A stretch of DNA of 39,339 bases from NCBI GenBank assembly GCA_002454165.1, contig DKIG01000053.1, positions 1-39,339 of the forward strand, given 5' to 3'. The DNA is from Gammaproteobacteria bacterium UBA6724. Lineage in GTDB: Bacteria > Pseudomonadota > Gammaproteobacteria > Pseudomonadales > Azotimanducaceae. Shown piece by piece: positions 1 to 7,981 of the stretch (position 1 is the stretch's first letter; each line of letters begins with the position of its first letter). A program made the position numbers and the translations under genes. A model generated the notes under the pieces. That model was not told the origin of the DNA. It searched no databases and saw only the letters and a list, made by a program, of their open reading frames with translations.

Positions 1-222
1 AAACTGGCCGATTGGCTGGTCGATTACAACACCGTCCTGCCCCATCACGGCCTCGGCTTGCAATCTCCTGTAAACTACCTCATCCATAATCAACCAGAGT
101 GCCAAAGCATGCCCTCGCGAAAGCGGGGGGTGGTGGACTTATACATGCCCTTCCAAGCCTTTGGTCTGGCTGTTATCATTCTTTTCTGTGCCACTTCCTC
201 TGAATCATTAAGTCTTTTATGA
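1..222 (+). pseudogene. C-terminal remnant of an IS-type (rve superfamily) integrase/transposase
   Basis: Frame 1 is open from the window edge to a TGA at 220-222. Its start reads KLADWLVDYN, then PHHGLGLQSPVNYL and HNQPECQ, which is the usual end of the rve catalytic domain in IS481/IS3-like integrases (W..YN..RPHH.LG..SP...L). Many relatives end in PECQ-xWWT(Y/D)T. Here WWTYTC is found only in frame 2 (131-148), beyond a GC-rich palindrome at 112-129. The end therefore looks frameshifted by a small insertion, and the last ~35 residues in frame 1 are unrelated. The 5' part lies outside the window, so I cannot tell whether the rest is intact. The next gene's ATG overlaps this stop. Confidence 0.6.
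112..129. repeat. REP-like palindrome with GAAA tetraloop
   Basis: CCCTCGC-GAAA-GCGGGGG forms a 7-bp stem (one G-T pair) with a GNRA loop. It resembles the short CCCGCGAAAGCGGG palindromes scattered through many proteobacterial genomes. It sits exactly where the integrase reading frame is disrupted. Only one copy is seen in this window, so calling it a dispersed repeat is an inference. Confidence 0.4.
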
Positions 223-899
223 GAACTGCCGCTAATTTGAAATCACGACCTAGGCGACGCATCCTGGGGGCTTGCCTCCTGAGTCTGCTCACTATGGGCT
301 TTGGTGCTGCTCTTAGTAATGCAGCTGTTAGTAATGCAGCTGTTAGTAATGCAGCTGTTAGTAATGCAGCTGTTAGTAGCACCAAAGCCAGTGCAACAGA
401 TGCCTGGGTCTGGGCAGCTCAGCATCCAGTGGATGCTTACCTACCGGAATTTTCTACCAATGATCACCGCGGTAAAAAACAGTCATTAACCGGGCTACTG
501 GGGAAGAAGGGCACCCTGCTCTTCTTTAACAGGAGTGCTGACTGGTGACCCTTTTGCCAGAGACAGCTCGTTGAGTTGTCATCAAGATATACTGAATTCA
601 CAGCACTGGATGTGACGGCTGTGTCCCTGACCTATGATTCGGAGAAAATACTGGCGCGATTTGCCCGGAAGCACAGGATAGCCTATACCCTCCTGAGCGA
701 TACCGGCTCAAAAGTCATTCGTAAACTGGGTCTGCTTGATGAAAGTTACGCCCCTGGAACAAGATTTTATGGGGTTCCCCAGGCGGGTATATTTCTGCTT
801 GATGAAGACGGCAGGATTAAGGCGAAATACGCAGAAGAAGATTATCGTCAAAGACCCCTTCTTGACGACATCCTGGATGATATCCGCAATCTTCTGTGA
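219..899 (+). CDS. Exported peroxiredoxin-like selenoprotein (UxxC), read through UGA at 546-548
   Basis: One reading frame of 226 residues is interrupted by a single TGA at codon 110. Residues 1-30 have a basic N-terminus and a hydrophobic stretch like a signal peptide. SNAAV follows four times (15-nt DNA repeat), then an AhpC/TSA-type thioredoxin fold begins near residue 70. The active-site strand reads LLFFNRSADW-UGA-PFCQRQLVEL. Relatives of this Prx-like family have SADWCPFC, so the UGA falls exactly on the peroxidatic/resolving-type cysteine, giving U110-P-F-C113. The fold continues in frame after UGA (VTAVSLTYDSE, FYGVPQAGIFLLDEDG) to TGA at 897-899. A SECIS-like hairpin lies at 562-580. 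The likely role is thiol/peroxide redox chemistry outside the cytoplasm. No good Shine-Dalgarno precedes the ATG at 219. A nonsense mutation is the alternative, but the position and hairpin argue against it. Confidence 0.85.
315..374 (+). repeat. Four exact 15-nt tandem copies encoding SNAAV
   Basis: The unit agtaatgcagctgtt occurs at 315-329, 330-344, 345-359 and 360-374. It is in frame with the selenoprotein, so copy number can change without breaking the reading frame. It adds a small Ser/Ala/Asn linker directly after the predicted signal peptide. Confidence 0.95.
562..580 (+). promoter_or_regulatory. Bacterial SECIS-like hairpin for the UGA at 546-548
   Basis: GACAGCUC (562-569), loop GUU (570-572) and GAGUUGUC (573-580) form an uninterrupted 8-bp stem with one central G-U pair. 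The stem starts 13 nt after the UGA, and the loop starts with G 21 nt after it. This fits known bacterial SECIS geometry: an apical stem-loop inside the coding region a short distance after UGA, with a G in the first two loop positions. It would recruit SelB-GTP-Sec-tRNA. The stem is also coding sequence. Confidence 0.75.
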
Positions 900-1008
900 A
901 AATAGAAAGGAGCGCAATAACAGCCATGACGAGATGCAAAAAAGATAGCCTGCCATATCAACCTCCTGGCCGAGTCATCATACCAAGTGCTTTGCAGATG
1001 GTTGTCCT

Positions 1009-2376
1009 GTGAGTTGGGCGCAGAAGATTGAATCAATCCTGATCGCCTTCGGGGACCTGGCCTGGGGTCCCTGGTTGCTTTTCTTGATTCTCGGTGGCGG
1101 TGCTTATTTCGTCTTCTTGTCCAGGCTTCTGCCGTTCCGGTATCTGGGGCACAGTCTTGCGTTGATTTTCGGTAAATACCCACCGACGGGTCCCGGAGAA
1201 CTTTCACATTTCCGGACCCTGATGAGTGCACTTGCCGGGACGATTGGCATGGGGAACATCGCCGGGGTCGCGGTGGCGATTTATCTGGGCGGTCCCGGTG
1301 CCATCTTCTGGATGTGGATGACGGCCCTGGTTGGCGTGATGACCAAATTTTTTACCTGCACCCTGAGCGTGATGTATCGAGGCAAGGATTCCAAGGGCAA
1401 GATTCAGGGTGGGCCCATGTATGTCATCACCGAGGCACTCGGTGCCAGGTATCGCCCCCTCGCCATCTTCTTCTGTGTCGCCGGCCTAATCGGTTGCCTG
1501 CCTATGTTCCAGATCAACCAGTTGGTGCAAAGCATGCGCGAGGTCATTTTTCTGCGAGAGGGATGGATAGATGCCGATGACGCCTTGCTGTTTAATCTCA
1601 TTATGGGCGGGCTTCTGGCACTGCTGGTTTTCGGGGTGATTTCTGGCGGGCTACAGCGGATCGCCGACGCTGCCTCCAAGTTGGTACCCGCGGCAACACT
1701 GCTGTATGTGGGTGCTGCTTGTTACCTGCTCCTGGTCAACTTCACAACTATCCCGGAATATTTGCGGTTGATCGTTAATGACGCTTTCACTGGCACCTCC
1801 CTGCTCGGCGGTGCTATCGGTGCCGCCATGAGCCATGGTATCCGCCGTGGAGTCTTTTCCAACGAAGCAGGGCTCGGTACAGAAGCCATGGCGCATGGCG
1901 CGGCAAAGACAGATGAGCCGGTACGCGAGGGTCTGGTGGCGATGTTCGGACCCATCATTGACACCCTGCTGATCTGTACGGCTACTGCACTGATTATTCT
2001 CATGTCGGGTGTCTGGCAAAGCGGTGACAGCAATGGCGTTACCATGACTGCGGCGGCCTTTGAGATGCTACTCCCGGGCATAGGTTCCTGGTTATTGGGT
2101 ATCTGTATTTTTGTGTTCAGCATTACCACCGTATTCACCTACTCCTATTACGGCAATAAGTGTCTTGGCTTTCTCATCGGGGCTGAGCGGCAACATTACT
2201 ATAACCACCTCATGGTCGCCATGGTGATTGTTGCGAGTCTTGCTTCTCTAGATGCGATGGTCGGCTTGATTGATGGTGCCCTGGCAATGATGGCGATACC
2301 GACCATGGTGTCCAGCATCATCCTGGCACCGAGAGTGATGGCCGCCGCCCGGGTTTATTTCAACAAGTTGGGCTGA
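1009..2376 (+). CDS. Alanine/glycine:cation (Na+) symporter, AGCS family
   Basis: The 455-residue protein is almost entirely hydrophobic, with about ten membrane segments, matching the AGCS family (DagA/AlsT-like) in length. Family hallmarks are visible: LSHFRTLMSALAGTIGMGNIAG near residue 65, the IQGGPMYV loop near 135, and RRGVFSNEAGLGTEAMAH near 280. It should import alanine or glycine with sodium across the inner membrane. The only plausible start is GTG at 1009, because a stop in frame lies at 946-948. The Shine-Dalgarno is weak. It stands alone and converges on the flavodoxin-like gene. Confidence 0.9.
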   Translation: MSWAQKIESILIAFGDLAWGPWLLFLILGGGAYFVFLSRLLPFRYLGHSLALIFGKYPPTGPGELSHFRTLMSALAGTIGMGNIAGVAVAIYLGGPGAIFWMWMTALVGVMTKFFTCTLSVMYRGKDSKGKIQGGPMYVITEALGARYRPLAIFFCVAGLIGCLPMFQINQLVQSMREVIFLREGWIDADDALLFNLIMGGLLALLVFGVISGGLQRIADAASKLVPAATLLYVGAACYLLLVNFTTIPEYLRLIVNDAFTGTSLLGGAIGAAMSHGIRRGVFSNEAGLGTEAMAHGAAKTDEPVREGLVAMFGPIIDTLLICTATALIILMSGVWQSGDSNGVTMTAAAFEMLLPGIGSWLLGICIFVFSITTVFTYSYYGNKCLGFLIGAERQHYYNHLMVAMVIVASLASLDAMVGLIDGALAMMAIPTMVSSIILAPRVMAAARVYFNKLG

Positions 2377-2397
2377 GTCCTTGCCTTGTAGAAAATA

Positions 2398-2865
2398 TCA
2401 GAAAACCCCAGCTTCTAGGCCTGCGCCCATCGCCATGCCAAGCTCATAGCAGCTGCGTAGCGTCGCGTCACTCAGCTCACCCGGGACGATGACTGGCGGC
2501 TGTATCTCCTTGAAGTGGTATCCCATACAAATACGCCGAATGGCTGTCAGGGCACCGGTGCCGTCGTTACCAGCACCAACGAATATACAATAGGGTTTAC
2601 CATCAACCTGCCCTTCCACTTCATAAAAGGTTCGGTCAAAGAAATCTTTCAGTGCCCCGGACATATAGCCAAAGTTTTCGGGGCTACCGAAAACGATGCC
2701 GTCTGCCCAGAGCAGATCCTGGGCATCTGCATCCCCGGCTTTCAGGAATCTCACTTCCACATCAATATCCGGATCCTGTGCACCCTGATGCACCGACTCA
2801 GCCATGCGCCCGTTTTTACCGGTTTTGCTGTGGAAAACGATCAGCAGATGTTTTTTGTCTGTCAT
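2398..2865 (-). CDS. Flavodoxin-like NAD(P)H-dependent oxidoreductase
   Basis: This compact protein of about 155 residues has the flavodoxin fold: LLIVFHSKTGKNGRMAE is the FMN phosphate loop, and VFGSPENFGYMSGALKDFFDR is the second flavin loop of the WrbA/flavodoxin-like group. It probably binds FMN and passes electrons to quinones or similar acceptors, but the substrate cannot be read from sequence. Two ATGs are possible. The one at 2865 is preferred because GGATGA lies just upstream, whereas the ATG at 2877 has no Shine-Dalgarno. The gene lies downstream of the amidohydrolase on the same strand with about 60 nt between them. Confidence 0.8.
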   Translation of the reverse strand: MTDKKHLLIVFHSKTGKNGRMAESVHQGAQDPDIDVEVRFLKAGDADAQDLLWADGIVFGSPENFGYMSGALKDFFDRTFYEVEGQVDGKPYCIFVGAGNDGTGALTAIRRICMGYHFKEIQPPVIVPGELSDATLRSCYELGMAMGAGLEAGVF

Positions 2866-2924
2866 TGCTTCATCCATGAAGAGGAGAGCGTAACGAGCAT
2901 TGCGTCAGTAGTGATGCTTGTTCA

Positions 2925-3950
2925 TTATTCTGATGCCCTGCCCGGCTCTGGAGCCAACCGGTACACCCGGGTCGCGGTGCCATGAAAAAGTGCTTCCCGC
3001 TCTACCCTACTTAGCCCGGCGGTCATCTTCTTGAAAGCATTCCAGAGTATGCCGTAAGAGACTGACTCCCGGTCAACGGGAAAATTACTTTCAAACATGC
3101 AACGTTCAGCACCAAAGGTGTTGATGCAATGTTCATAATAGGCGGCGGTCTTGTCCACCAACTCATCCGATGTCGGCGGCAGGTCACGTTTGTGCCAATC
3201 AAAGCCGTTAATCTTCATATTGATACCACCCAGTTTAAAATACACATTGCTCAGGTCCTGCAACTGAGCAATGCTATCCTGCCAGTGATGAAAGACAGCA
3301 TCCTGTTTGCCCTCATAAGGACCTATACCGAGGGGCCCGCCGAAGTGATCCAGAATGATTACCGTATCTGGTGCTTGCCTGGCGAGGCTGGCAAATTCCT
3401 GAAGTTGGGTGTGATAACACCAGCAGTCAAAGCTCAGTCCCATTTCTGCCAGGACCGCGAAACCAGACAGGAAATCTTCTCTCAACATCATCTGTTCAAC
3501 CGGATTGGTGTGTGAATTCTTAATATCCGGGCTGGGATGCCAACTGGCAGCATGGCGAATACCTTTGAAACGATTCGGGCTTGCCCTGAGGTGGGCTTCA
3601 AGGACTTGCCGCACTCCCTCTCCCAGGCATAGATCTGCGTAACTCACAATGCCAGAGGCGACCCTGCAGGCGCCATACTTGCCAGAACTGCTCATTGCCG
3701 CTATGCCCTGGACAAATTCCGTTTCTCCGACCGGCGCCAAATGCTCAGGTAGATCAGCATTGAACATGGCGTTACATTCAACAAATACCGTGCTGACCAG
3801 ATGATGCCCTGTGTTTATATCTTCCAGGAGTTCATCCAGCAGGTAACGGCTTCCCGGATAATCCCAGAGATGATGATGTGGATCACAGATTGGCATCTCC
3901 GGATCTAGAGGTTCCTCAACAATCTGCGCAAGCCATGCCTTGCTCTGCAT
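2925..3950 (-). CDS. Amidohydrolase family 2 (TIM-barrel metal hydrolase)
   Basis: The N-terminal metal motif ICDPHHHLWD and the C-terminal FGAERCMFESNFPVD are typical of Amidohydro_2 (PF04909), a family of lactonases, decarboxylases and predicted hydrolases. The middle has GIRHAASWHPSPD and LDHFGGPLG, also family-like. The 341-residue product is full length. I start it at the ATG at 3950, preceded by AAGGTGGAG, rather than the longer frame up to 4028, which would add a non-conserved Thr/Asn-rich tail. It is divergent from the HAD gene. The exact substrate is unknown. A cytoplasmic catabolic hydrolase is the best statement. Confidence 0.8.
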   Translation of the reverse strand: MQSKAWLAQIVEEPLDPEMPICDPHHHLWDYPGSRYLLDELLEDINTGHHLVSTVFVECNAMFNADLPEHLAPVGETEFVQGIAAMSSSGKYGACRVASGIVSYADLCLGEGVRQVLEAHLRASPNRFKGIRHAASWHPSPDIKNSHTNPVEQMMLREDFLSGFAVLAEMGLSFDCWCYHTQLQEFASLARQAPDTVIILDHFGGPLGIGPYEGKQDAVFHHWQDSIAQLQDLSNVYFKLGGINMKINGFDWHKRDLPPTSDELVDKTAAYYEHCINTFGAERCMFESNFPVDRESVSYGILWNAFKKMTAGLSRVEREALFHGTATRVYRLAPEPGRASE

Positions 3951-4030
3951 AATATTCTCCACCTTAGCTGTCGTATTTGTTTGTGCCTTCGTGCTAGTTT
4001 TCCGATTCAGATTACAAGAGTTTGTCAATT

Positions 4031-4825
4031 ATGCCTTGGAAAGCTCTAGCTATAGACCTGGATGGCACCCTGTTGGTCGGAGAGACATTATCCGAAAGAA
4101 ACCGACTGGCTGTAAAAGGCGCCGCCGATGCTGGCTTCAACATCATTATCGCAACCGCCAGATGGCGTCAGATGGCAGAGCGCATCTGTCATACCATCGG
4201 TCTTGAGAAGCAACCCGTGATCGCCTGTAGTGGTGCCCAGGTCTATTCCACCCGAGAGGCAAGAGACATTTACGATACACGGTTACCTGAGACCTTTGTG
4301 ATGGAGTTCTTCAACCTATGTAACAGTAATTATTGTATCGCATCTGCTACTGTGGATTCACGCACCTGGCTCAAGCTGGACCAGCGACCCTCTGCGGAAT
4401 ATCTGAGCGATGAACTAGACTGGATGGAGCAATTCCCGACCCGATTGGATGAGTTACCACGGATTGCCACTGTCCAGGGCAGTGCCACCATCGCTATGGT
4501 GAAAACAATACAGCAGAAGCATTTTGCTGATTCGGTCAATATCTTTGACTCGGTGGGTCCCACAGGAAAAATCATCATTACCATCACTGCACGGGCAGCA
4601 GACAAGGGCATAGCCCTCAGTAAAGCCTGTGACTACTTGTCTCTGTCAACTGCTCAGGTCATAGCCTTTGGGGATGCAGATAACGATATTCAGATGTTTC
4701 GCTGTGCTGGGACTGCCGTTGCCATGGGACAGGCGGACGCGAGGGTCAGGCAGGCTGCCACGCATGTAACTGGCGACAATACTGCCGATGGAGTCGCCGA
4801 GTTTATTGAGCGGGAGCTGCTTTGA
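4031..4825 (+). CDS. Cof-type HAD-IIB phosphatase
   Basis: The motifs are in order: motif I AIDLDGTLLVG, motif II ATAR, a conserved lysine region, and motif IV VIAFGDADNDIQMF, with a large type IIB cap between. Length (264 residues) is normal for Cof-like sugar-phosphate or cofactor phosphatases acting in the cytoplasm. ATG at 4031 is taken as the start. A TTG at 4022 in frame is possible but too close to the AAGAG. The last 23 nt overlap the end of the convergent GYD-PlsC gene. Confidence 0.85.
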   Translation: MPWKALAIDLDGTLLVGETLSERNRLAVKGAADAGFNIIIATARWRQMAERICHTIGLEKQPVIACSGAQVYSTREARDIYDTRLPETFVMEFFNLCNSNYCIASATVDSRTWLKLDQRPSAEYLSDELDWMEQFPTRLDELPRIATVQGSATIAMVKTIQQKHFADSVNIFDSVGPTGKIIITITARAADKGIALSKACDYLSLSTAQVIAFGDADNDIQMFRCAGTAVAMGQADARVRQAATHVTGDNTADGVAEFIERELL

Positions 4826-5858
4826 TCGGGCGGCGGTGTGAATCATGCGGCAGATCCCATCGCCCTGCTGCATCGCCATGGGCGATGACACTTTTGTGCA
4901 CGGCGTTCAATTCCTCATAGATCAGCCTGGTGGCATCAGGCACCGCCATGCCCTCCGGCAGATAGAGGGGTGGTTGAATGTGCGCATGGACGGGACCGGG
5001 GGTGACCTTCCGACTGCCCTTGGGGCGAATCCTCGCTAAGCCTGTCAGATAGACCGGTAGGATGGGCAACTTCTTTTGTAATGCCAGGAGGGCAACGCCA
5101 TGTTTGAATCTTGCCATCTTGTGGCTGGTGGAGCGGGTGCCTTCTGGAAAGATCGCCAGGTTTGCTCCCTGGTCCAGCAACCACCTGGAATAATCAAGGG
5201 TCGCGGAACCACCACCACGACGAATAGGAAAACATCCAGTAATCAATGAGTTATACCAGGGTTGTAAAGTCATATCTCGACGGCCACCGCCGGCGCGGAG
5301 GAACCATCGGTCGGCGGCGGCGCCAAAATAGATATTCCATCTGAGCCATAGCGGCAGGCAGGCATGGAGGGCGAGTGAATCAAAGTGGCTGGTATGGTTG
5401 GCAATCACAATACAAGGTGCCTTGATTGCCGTGAAATGTTCTGTGCCAGTGACCTGGAAGGGTTTGAAATATCTCCAAACCCACCGGTCATACTGGTACC
5501 AACGGAAACAGAGCCGTGCCAGCTTTGCCCACCATTTGACCTGCCATTGATGGGGTCCCTCAGTACGGAGTTCCTGACGGAGCATGCGCTCAAAGAGTGG
5601 CAGGTCAATCCCGGGCAATAACCAGGTGTCTGGAGAGGAGGTCAATTCCTGCTGTAACAGCGCCTGGTGTGCCCGGAAATTATCTGACACCTCAAACACC
5701 GTGCAGTGATGCCATTCGCCCATCATGTGATAGTCAGCAAGAATCTTGGCGTCCCATTGCTCCAGAATGTCGCTTATGCTGCTAAGTCGCGTCGGGGTCT
5801 TGATGATCTCCCGCTGTGCAGGGCTTGAAAGCCGAGTCAGCAAAACATAGACAGGCAC
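4803..5858 (-). CDS. GYD domain fused to a PlsC-type 1-acyl-glycerol-3-phosphate acyltransferase
   Basis: Residues 1-70 (VYVLLTRLSSPAQREI, MMGEWHHCTVFEV) look like a GYD domain, the small ferredoxin-like fold also encoded by the next gene upstream. After a linker, residues ~115-320 are a PlsC/LPLAT domain: NHTSHFDSLALH carries the catalytic H-x4-D, IFPEGTRSTSHKMARFKHG the substrate-binding block, and PVYLTGLARI the third block. It would acylate lysophosphatidate or a related lipid at the membrane. The start is GTG at 5858 with GAGGGA six nt upstream, inside the 3' end of the GYD gene. Only 3 nt separate the genes, so they are co-transcribed. The fusion is unusual; PlsC proteins are normally about 240 residues without it. 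Confidence 0.8.
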   Translation of the reverse strand: MPVYVLLTRLSSPAQREIIKTPTRLSSISDILEQWDAKILADYHMMGEWHHCTVFEVSDNFRAHQALLQQELTSSPDTWLLPGIDLPLFERMLRQELRTEGPHQWQVKWWAKLARLCFRWYQYDRWVWRYFKPFQVTGTEHFTAIKAPCIVIANHTSHFDSLALHACLPLWLRWNIYFGAAADRWFLRAGGGRRDMTLQPWYNSLITGCFPIRRGGGSATLDYSRWLLDQGANLAIFPEGTRSTSHKMARFKHGVALLALQKKLPILPVYLTGLARIRPKGSRKVTPGPVHAHIQPPLYLPEGMAVPDATRLIYEELNAVHKSVIAHGDAAGRWDLPHDSHRRPIKAAPAQ

Positions 5859-5861
5859 GAA

Positions 5862-6170
5862 CTATCCCTCGCCAGGAGAGGTGCCAGCACTCAGCATGTC
5901 AATAAACTCATCAACAGAGAAGGCCGGCAGAGTGGTAATCTTGATGGTGCCGCGGCTACCCAGCTCCACGGTGATTTGCACCATCACCTCATTGCTGGGT
6001 GCCTCAATGATATTCACAAAGTCATAACTGCCCATGGTGGCGAACTGGCCGGTGACCCTTGCCCCCATTGCCTCAATTTCCTTATTGACGGCGTGGAGTC
6101 TTTCCGGACGCTCTTTGAGAGTTCTGCGTCCTTCATCGGTCAGGTTACTCAGCATGATGTAGGTTGCGAT
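5862..6170 (-). CDS. GYD domain protein, apparent AUC start
   Basis: The sequence MLSNLTDEGRRTLKERPERL, MGSYDFVNIIEAP and ELGSRGTIKITTLPA is a textbook GYD domain (PF08734). Family members normally begin M-A-T-Y-x-MLSNLT. Here the codons before the internal ATG (6155) read AUC GCA ACC UAC AUC, and a perfect GGAGG lies at 6177-6181, six nt before the AUC at 6168-6170. I therefore take AUC as the initiation codon (102 residues). The ATG at 6155 has no Shine-Dalgarno at a proper distance. Function is unknown; such proteins occur beside metabolic genes. It lies between gloA and the GYD-PlsC fusion. Confidence 0.8.
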   Translation of the reverse strand: MATYIMLSNLTDEGRRTLKERPERLHAVNKEIEAMGARVTGQFATMGSYDFVNIIEAPSNEVMVQITVELGSRGTIKITTLPAFSVDEFIDMLSAGTSPGEG

Positions 6171-6224
6171 CTTTCACCTCCCTGCCTTAGCAATAACACT
6201 GCGGCTACTCACCGGCACCTGCTT

Positions 6225-6647
6225 TTACCATTCGCCGATATTATCCATTGATACCCAGGGCTCAGCCGGTGCCAGCGGGCTACCCTTTTGCAAGAGTTCA
6301 ATGGAAATGCTGTCTGGTGACCGCACAAAAGCCATCCTACCGTCCCTCGGCGGTCTGTTGATGACGACCCCGCCGTCCTGAAGGCGCTGACAAGTCTGAT
6401 AAATGTCATCAACCGCATAGGCAAGATGCCCAAAATTCCGACTAGCACCAAAGGCTTGATCCCCGTCCCAGTTGAAGGTCAGTTCAATCTGAGCAGCCGC
6501 ATCACCCGGGGCAGCGAGGAAAATGAGTGTGAACCGTCCCTGCTCATTGTCGTGTCGGTTCATTTCAACAAGCCCCAGTTTGTTGCAGTAGAAGTCCAGA
6601 GATTCATCTAGATCTCTAATCCTGAGCATGGTATGCAGATACTTCAT
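6225..6647 (-). CDS. gloA: Lactoylglutathione lyase (glyoxalase I), VOC family
   Basis: The 140-residue protein begins MKYLHTMLRIRDLDESLDFY, nearly identical in pattern to E. coli GloA. The four metal ligands can be aligned: His5 (LHTMLR), Glu in IELTFNWD, His in FGHLAYAVDDI and Glu in SISIELLQKG. It should isomerise the methylglyoxal-glutathione hemithioacetal to lactoylglutathione. The start ATG at 6647 lies 1 nt after the stop of the acyl-CoA dehydrogenase, so the two are coupled. The C-terminal tail (PAEPWVSMDNIGEW) is a little longer than in E. coli. Confidence 0.85.
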   Translation of the reverse strand: MKYLHTMLRIRDLDESLDFYCNKLGLVEMNRHDNEQGRFTLIFLAAPGDAAAQIELTFNWDGDQAFGASRNFGHLAYAVDDIYQTCQRLQDGGVVINRPPRDGRMAFVRSPDSISIELLQKGSPLAPAEPWVSMDNIGEW

Positions 6648-6648
6648 A

Positions 6649-7866
6649 CTACTGATACTGCTTGAGTTCTTCACGGGCAATGAGCCGCCTATGCACCTCG
6701 TCTGGTCCGTCTGCAAGTCGCAGAGTGCGTTGTCCCATCCACATGGCGGCGAGTGGCGTATCCTGCGAGATGCCGAGGGCGCCGTGAATCTGTATAGCAC
6801 GGTCAATGATTTTAAGCGCCATATTGGGCACTGCCACCTTAATGGCGGAGATGTACTTTCTTGCCGCCTTGTTGCCGATGCTATCCATCATGTAAGCAGT
6901 CCGGAGTACCGCGAGACGACACATATCAAGCTCAATGCGTGAGTCGGCAATCACATCATAGTTACCACCGAGTTCAGCCAGTGGTTTACCAAAAGCCGTC
7001 CGGCTCAATGCCCGGCGGCACAGGAGTTCCAAGGCGCGTTCCGCCACGCCTATGGAGCGCATGCAGTGATGAATTCTTCCTGGTCCAAGCCGCCCTTGAG
7101 AGATTTCAAAACCGCGCCCCTCACCGAGCAGGATGTTTTCCTTCGGCACCCGAACCTTGTCAAATTTGATGTGCATGTGGCCATGCGGAGCGTCGTCCTT
7201 GCCAAACACATGCATAGGACGAATGACATCAACACCCGGTGTGTCCATGGGGACCAGTATTTGTGACTGCCTGAGGTGTTTGGGCGCATCAGGATTGGTG
7301 ACGACCATGGTAATCATAATTTTGCATCTAGAATCGCCCGCGCCTGAGATGTAGTGCTTCTCCCCGTTGATGAGCCATTCGGCACCTTCCAGCCGTGCCG
7401 AGGTAGCAATATTGGTCGCATCAGAAGATGCCACATGGGGTTCCGTCATGGCGAAGGCGGAGCGAATCTTGCCGTCCAGAAGCGGCTCAAGCCATTGCTT
7501 TTTCTGCGCCTCTGTACCATACCGCTCCAGCACTTCCATGTTGCCGGTATCTGGTGCCGCGCAGTTGAAGACTTCACTGGCGAGGGGGTTTCTCGCCATT
7601 ACTTCTGCCAGATGGACATATTCCAGGTTGGAGACCCCGGCGCCGCCCTGGCTTTCCGGGAGAAAGAAATTCCAGAGACCCGCTTCCCGTGCCTCAGTTT
7701 TCAGTCCTTCAAGAATTTGAGTTTGCCGGTCTGTGAGTGCCCATCTGTCACCGACATTAATCTCCTCAAAGTACTCGTCTGTCACCGGATCAATTTTTGA
7801 TTTGACGAACTGGTCAATTTTGATGCGGACAGGGACGAGCCGTTCCGATATATCAAGATCCATCAT
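6649..7866 (-). CDS. Acyl-CoA dehydrogenase (ACAD10/11-like)
   Basis: The 405-residue protein has the full ACAD layout. The all-helical N-domain contains LWNFFLPESQGGAGVSNLEY, the middle beta domain contains FAMTEPHVASSDATNI, and the C-domain contains RTAFGKPLAELG and IQIHGALGISQDTPLAAMW. It oxidises an acyl-CoA with FAD, passing electrons to ETF. PESQGG..NLEY and GPDEVHRR resemble the ACAD10/11 subgroup, which acts on long or hydroxylated acyl groups; this specificity is an inference. Start ATG-ATG at 7866 follows GAGGAAATACC. It precedes gloA by 1 nt. Confidence 0.85.
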   Translation of the reverse strand: MMDLDISERLVPVRIKIDQFVKSKIDPVTDEYFEEINVGDRWALTDRQTQILEGLKTEAREAGLWNFFLPESQGGAGVSNLEYVHLAEVMARNPLASEVFNCAAPDTGNMEVLERYGTEAQKKQWLEPLLDGKIRSAFAMTEPHVASSDATNIATSARLEGAEWLINGEKHYISGAGDSRCKIMITMVVTNPDAPKHLRQSQILVPMDTPGVDVIRPMHVFGKDDAPHGHMHIKFDKVRVPKENILLGEGRGFEISQGRLGPGRIHHCMRSIGVAERALELLCRRALSRTAFGKPLAELGGNYDVIADSRIELDMCRLAVLRTAYMMDSIGNKAARKYISAIKVAVPNMALKIIDRAIQIHGALGISQDTPLAAMWMGQRTLRLADGPDEVHRRLIAREELKQYQ

Positions 7867-7981
7867 ATTGGTATTTCCTCTATCTGATCTGTTGGTGTCA
7901 GTGCCTGGGCGAAAGTGCTGACTGGCTATGGAGTCTATCAGTTTACAATAATGAATCTGGTATCAAAAAGGCAATGCCTAG

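Noticed and set aside
176..489. Open frames on both strands over the SNAAV repeat (Leu/Thr/Ala or Met/Leu/Val repeats)
   Set aside because: They are produced by the 15-nt repeat, which is open in several frames. Only the frame at 219 continues into a known fold.
546..548. UGA as a reassigned sense codon (e.g. Trp) in the whole genome
   Set aside because: Many genes here end properly at TGA (2374, 4823, 20981, 24496) and Trp is TGG throughout. Only the two UxxC sites need UGA decoding.
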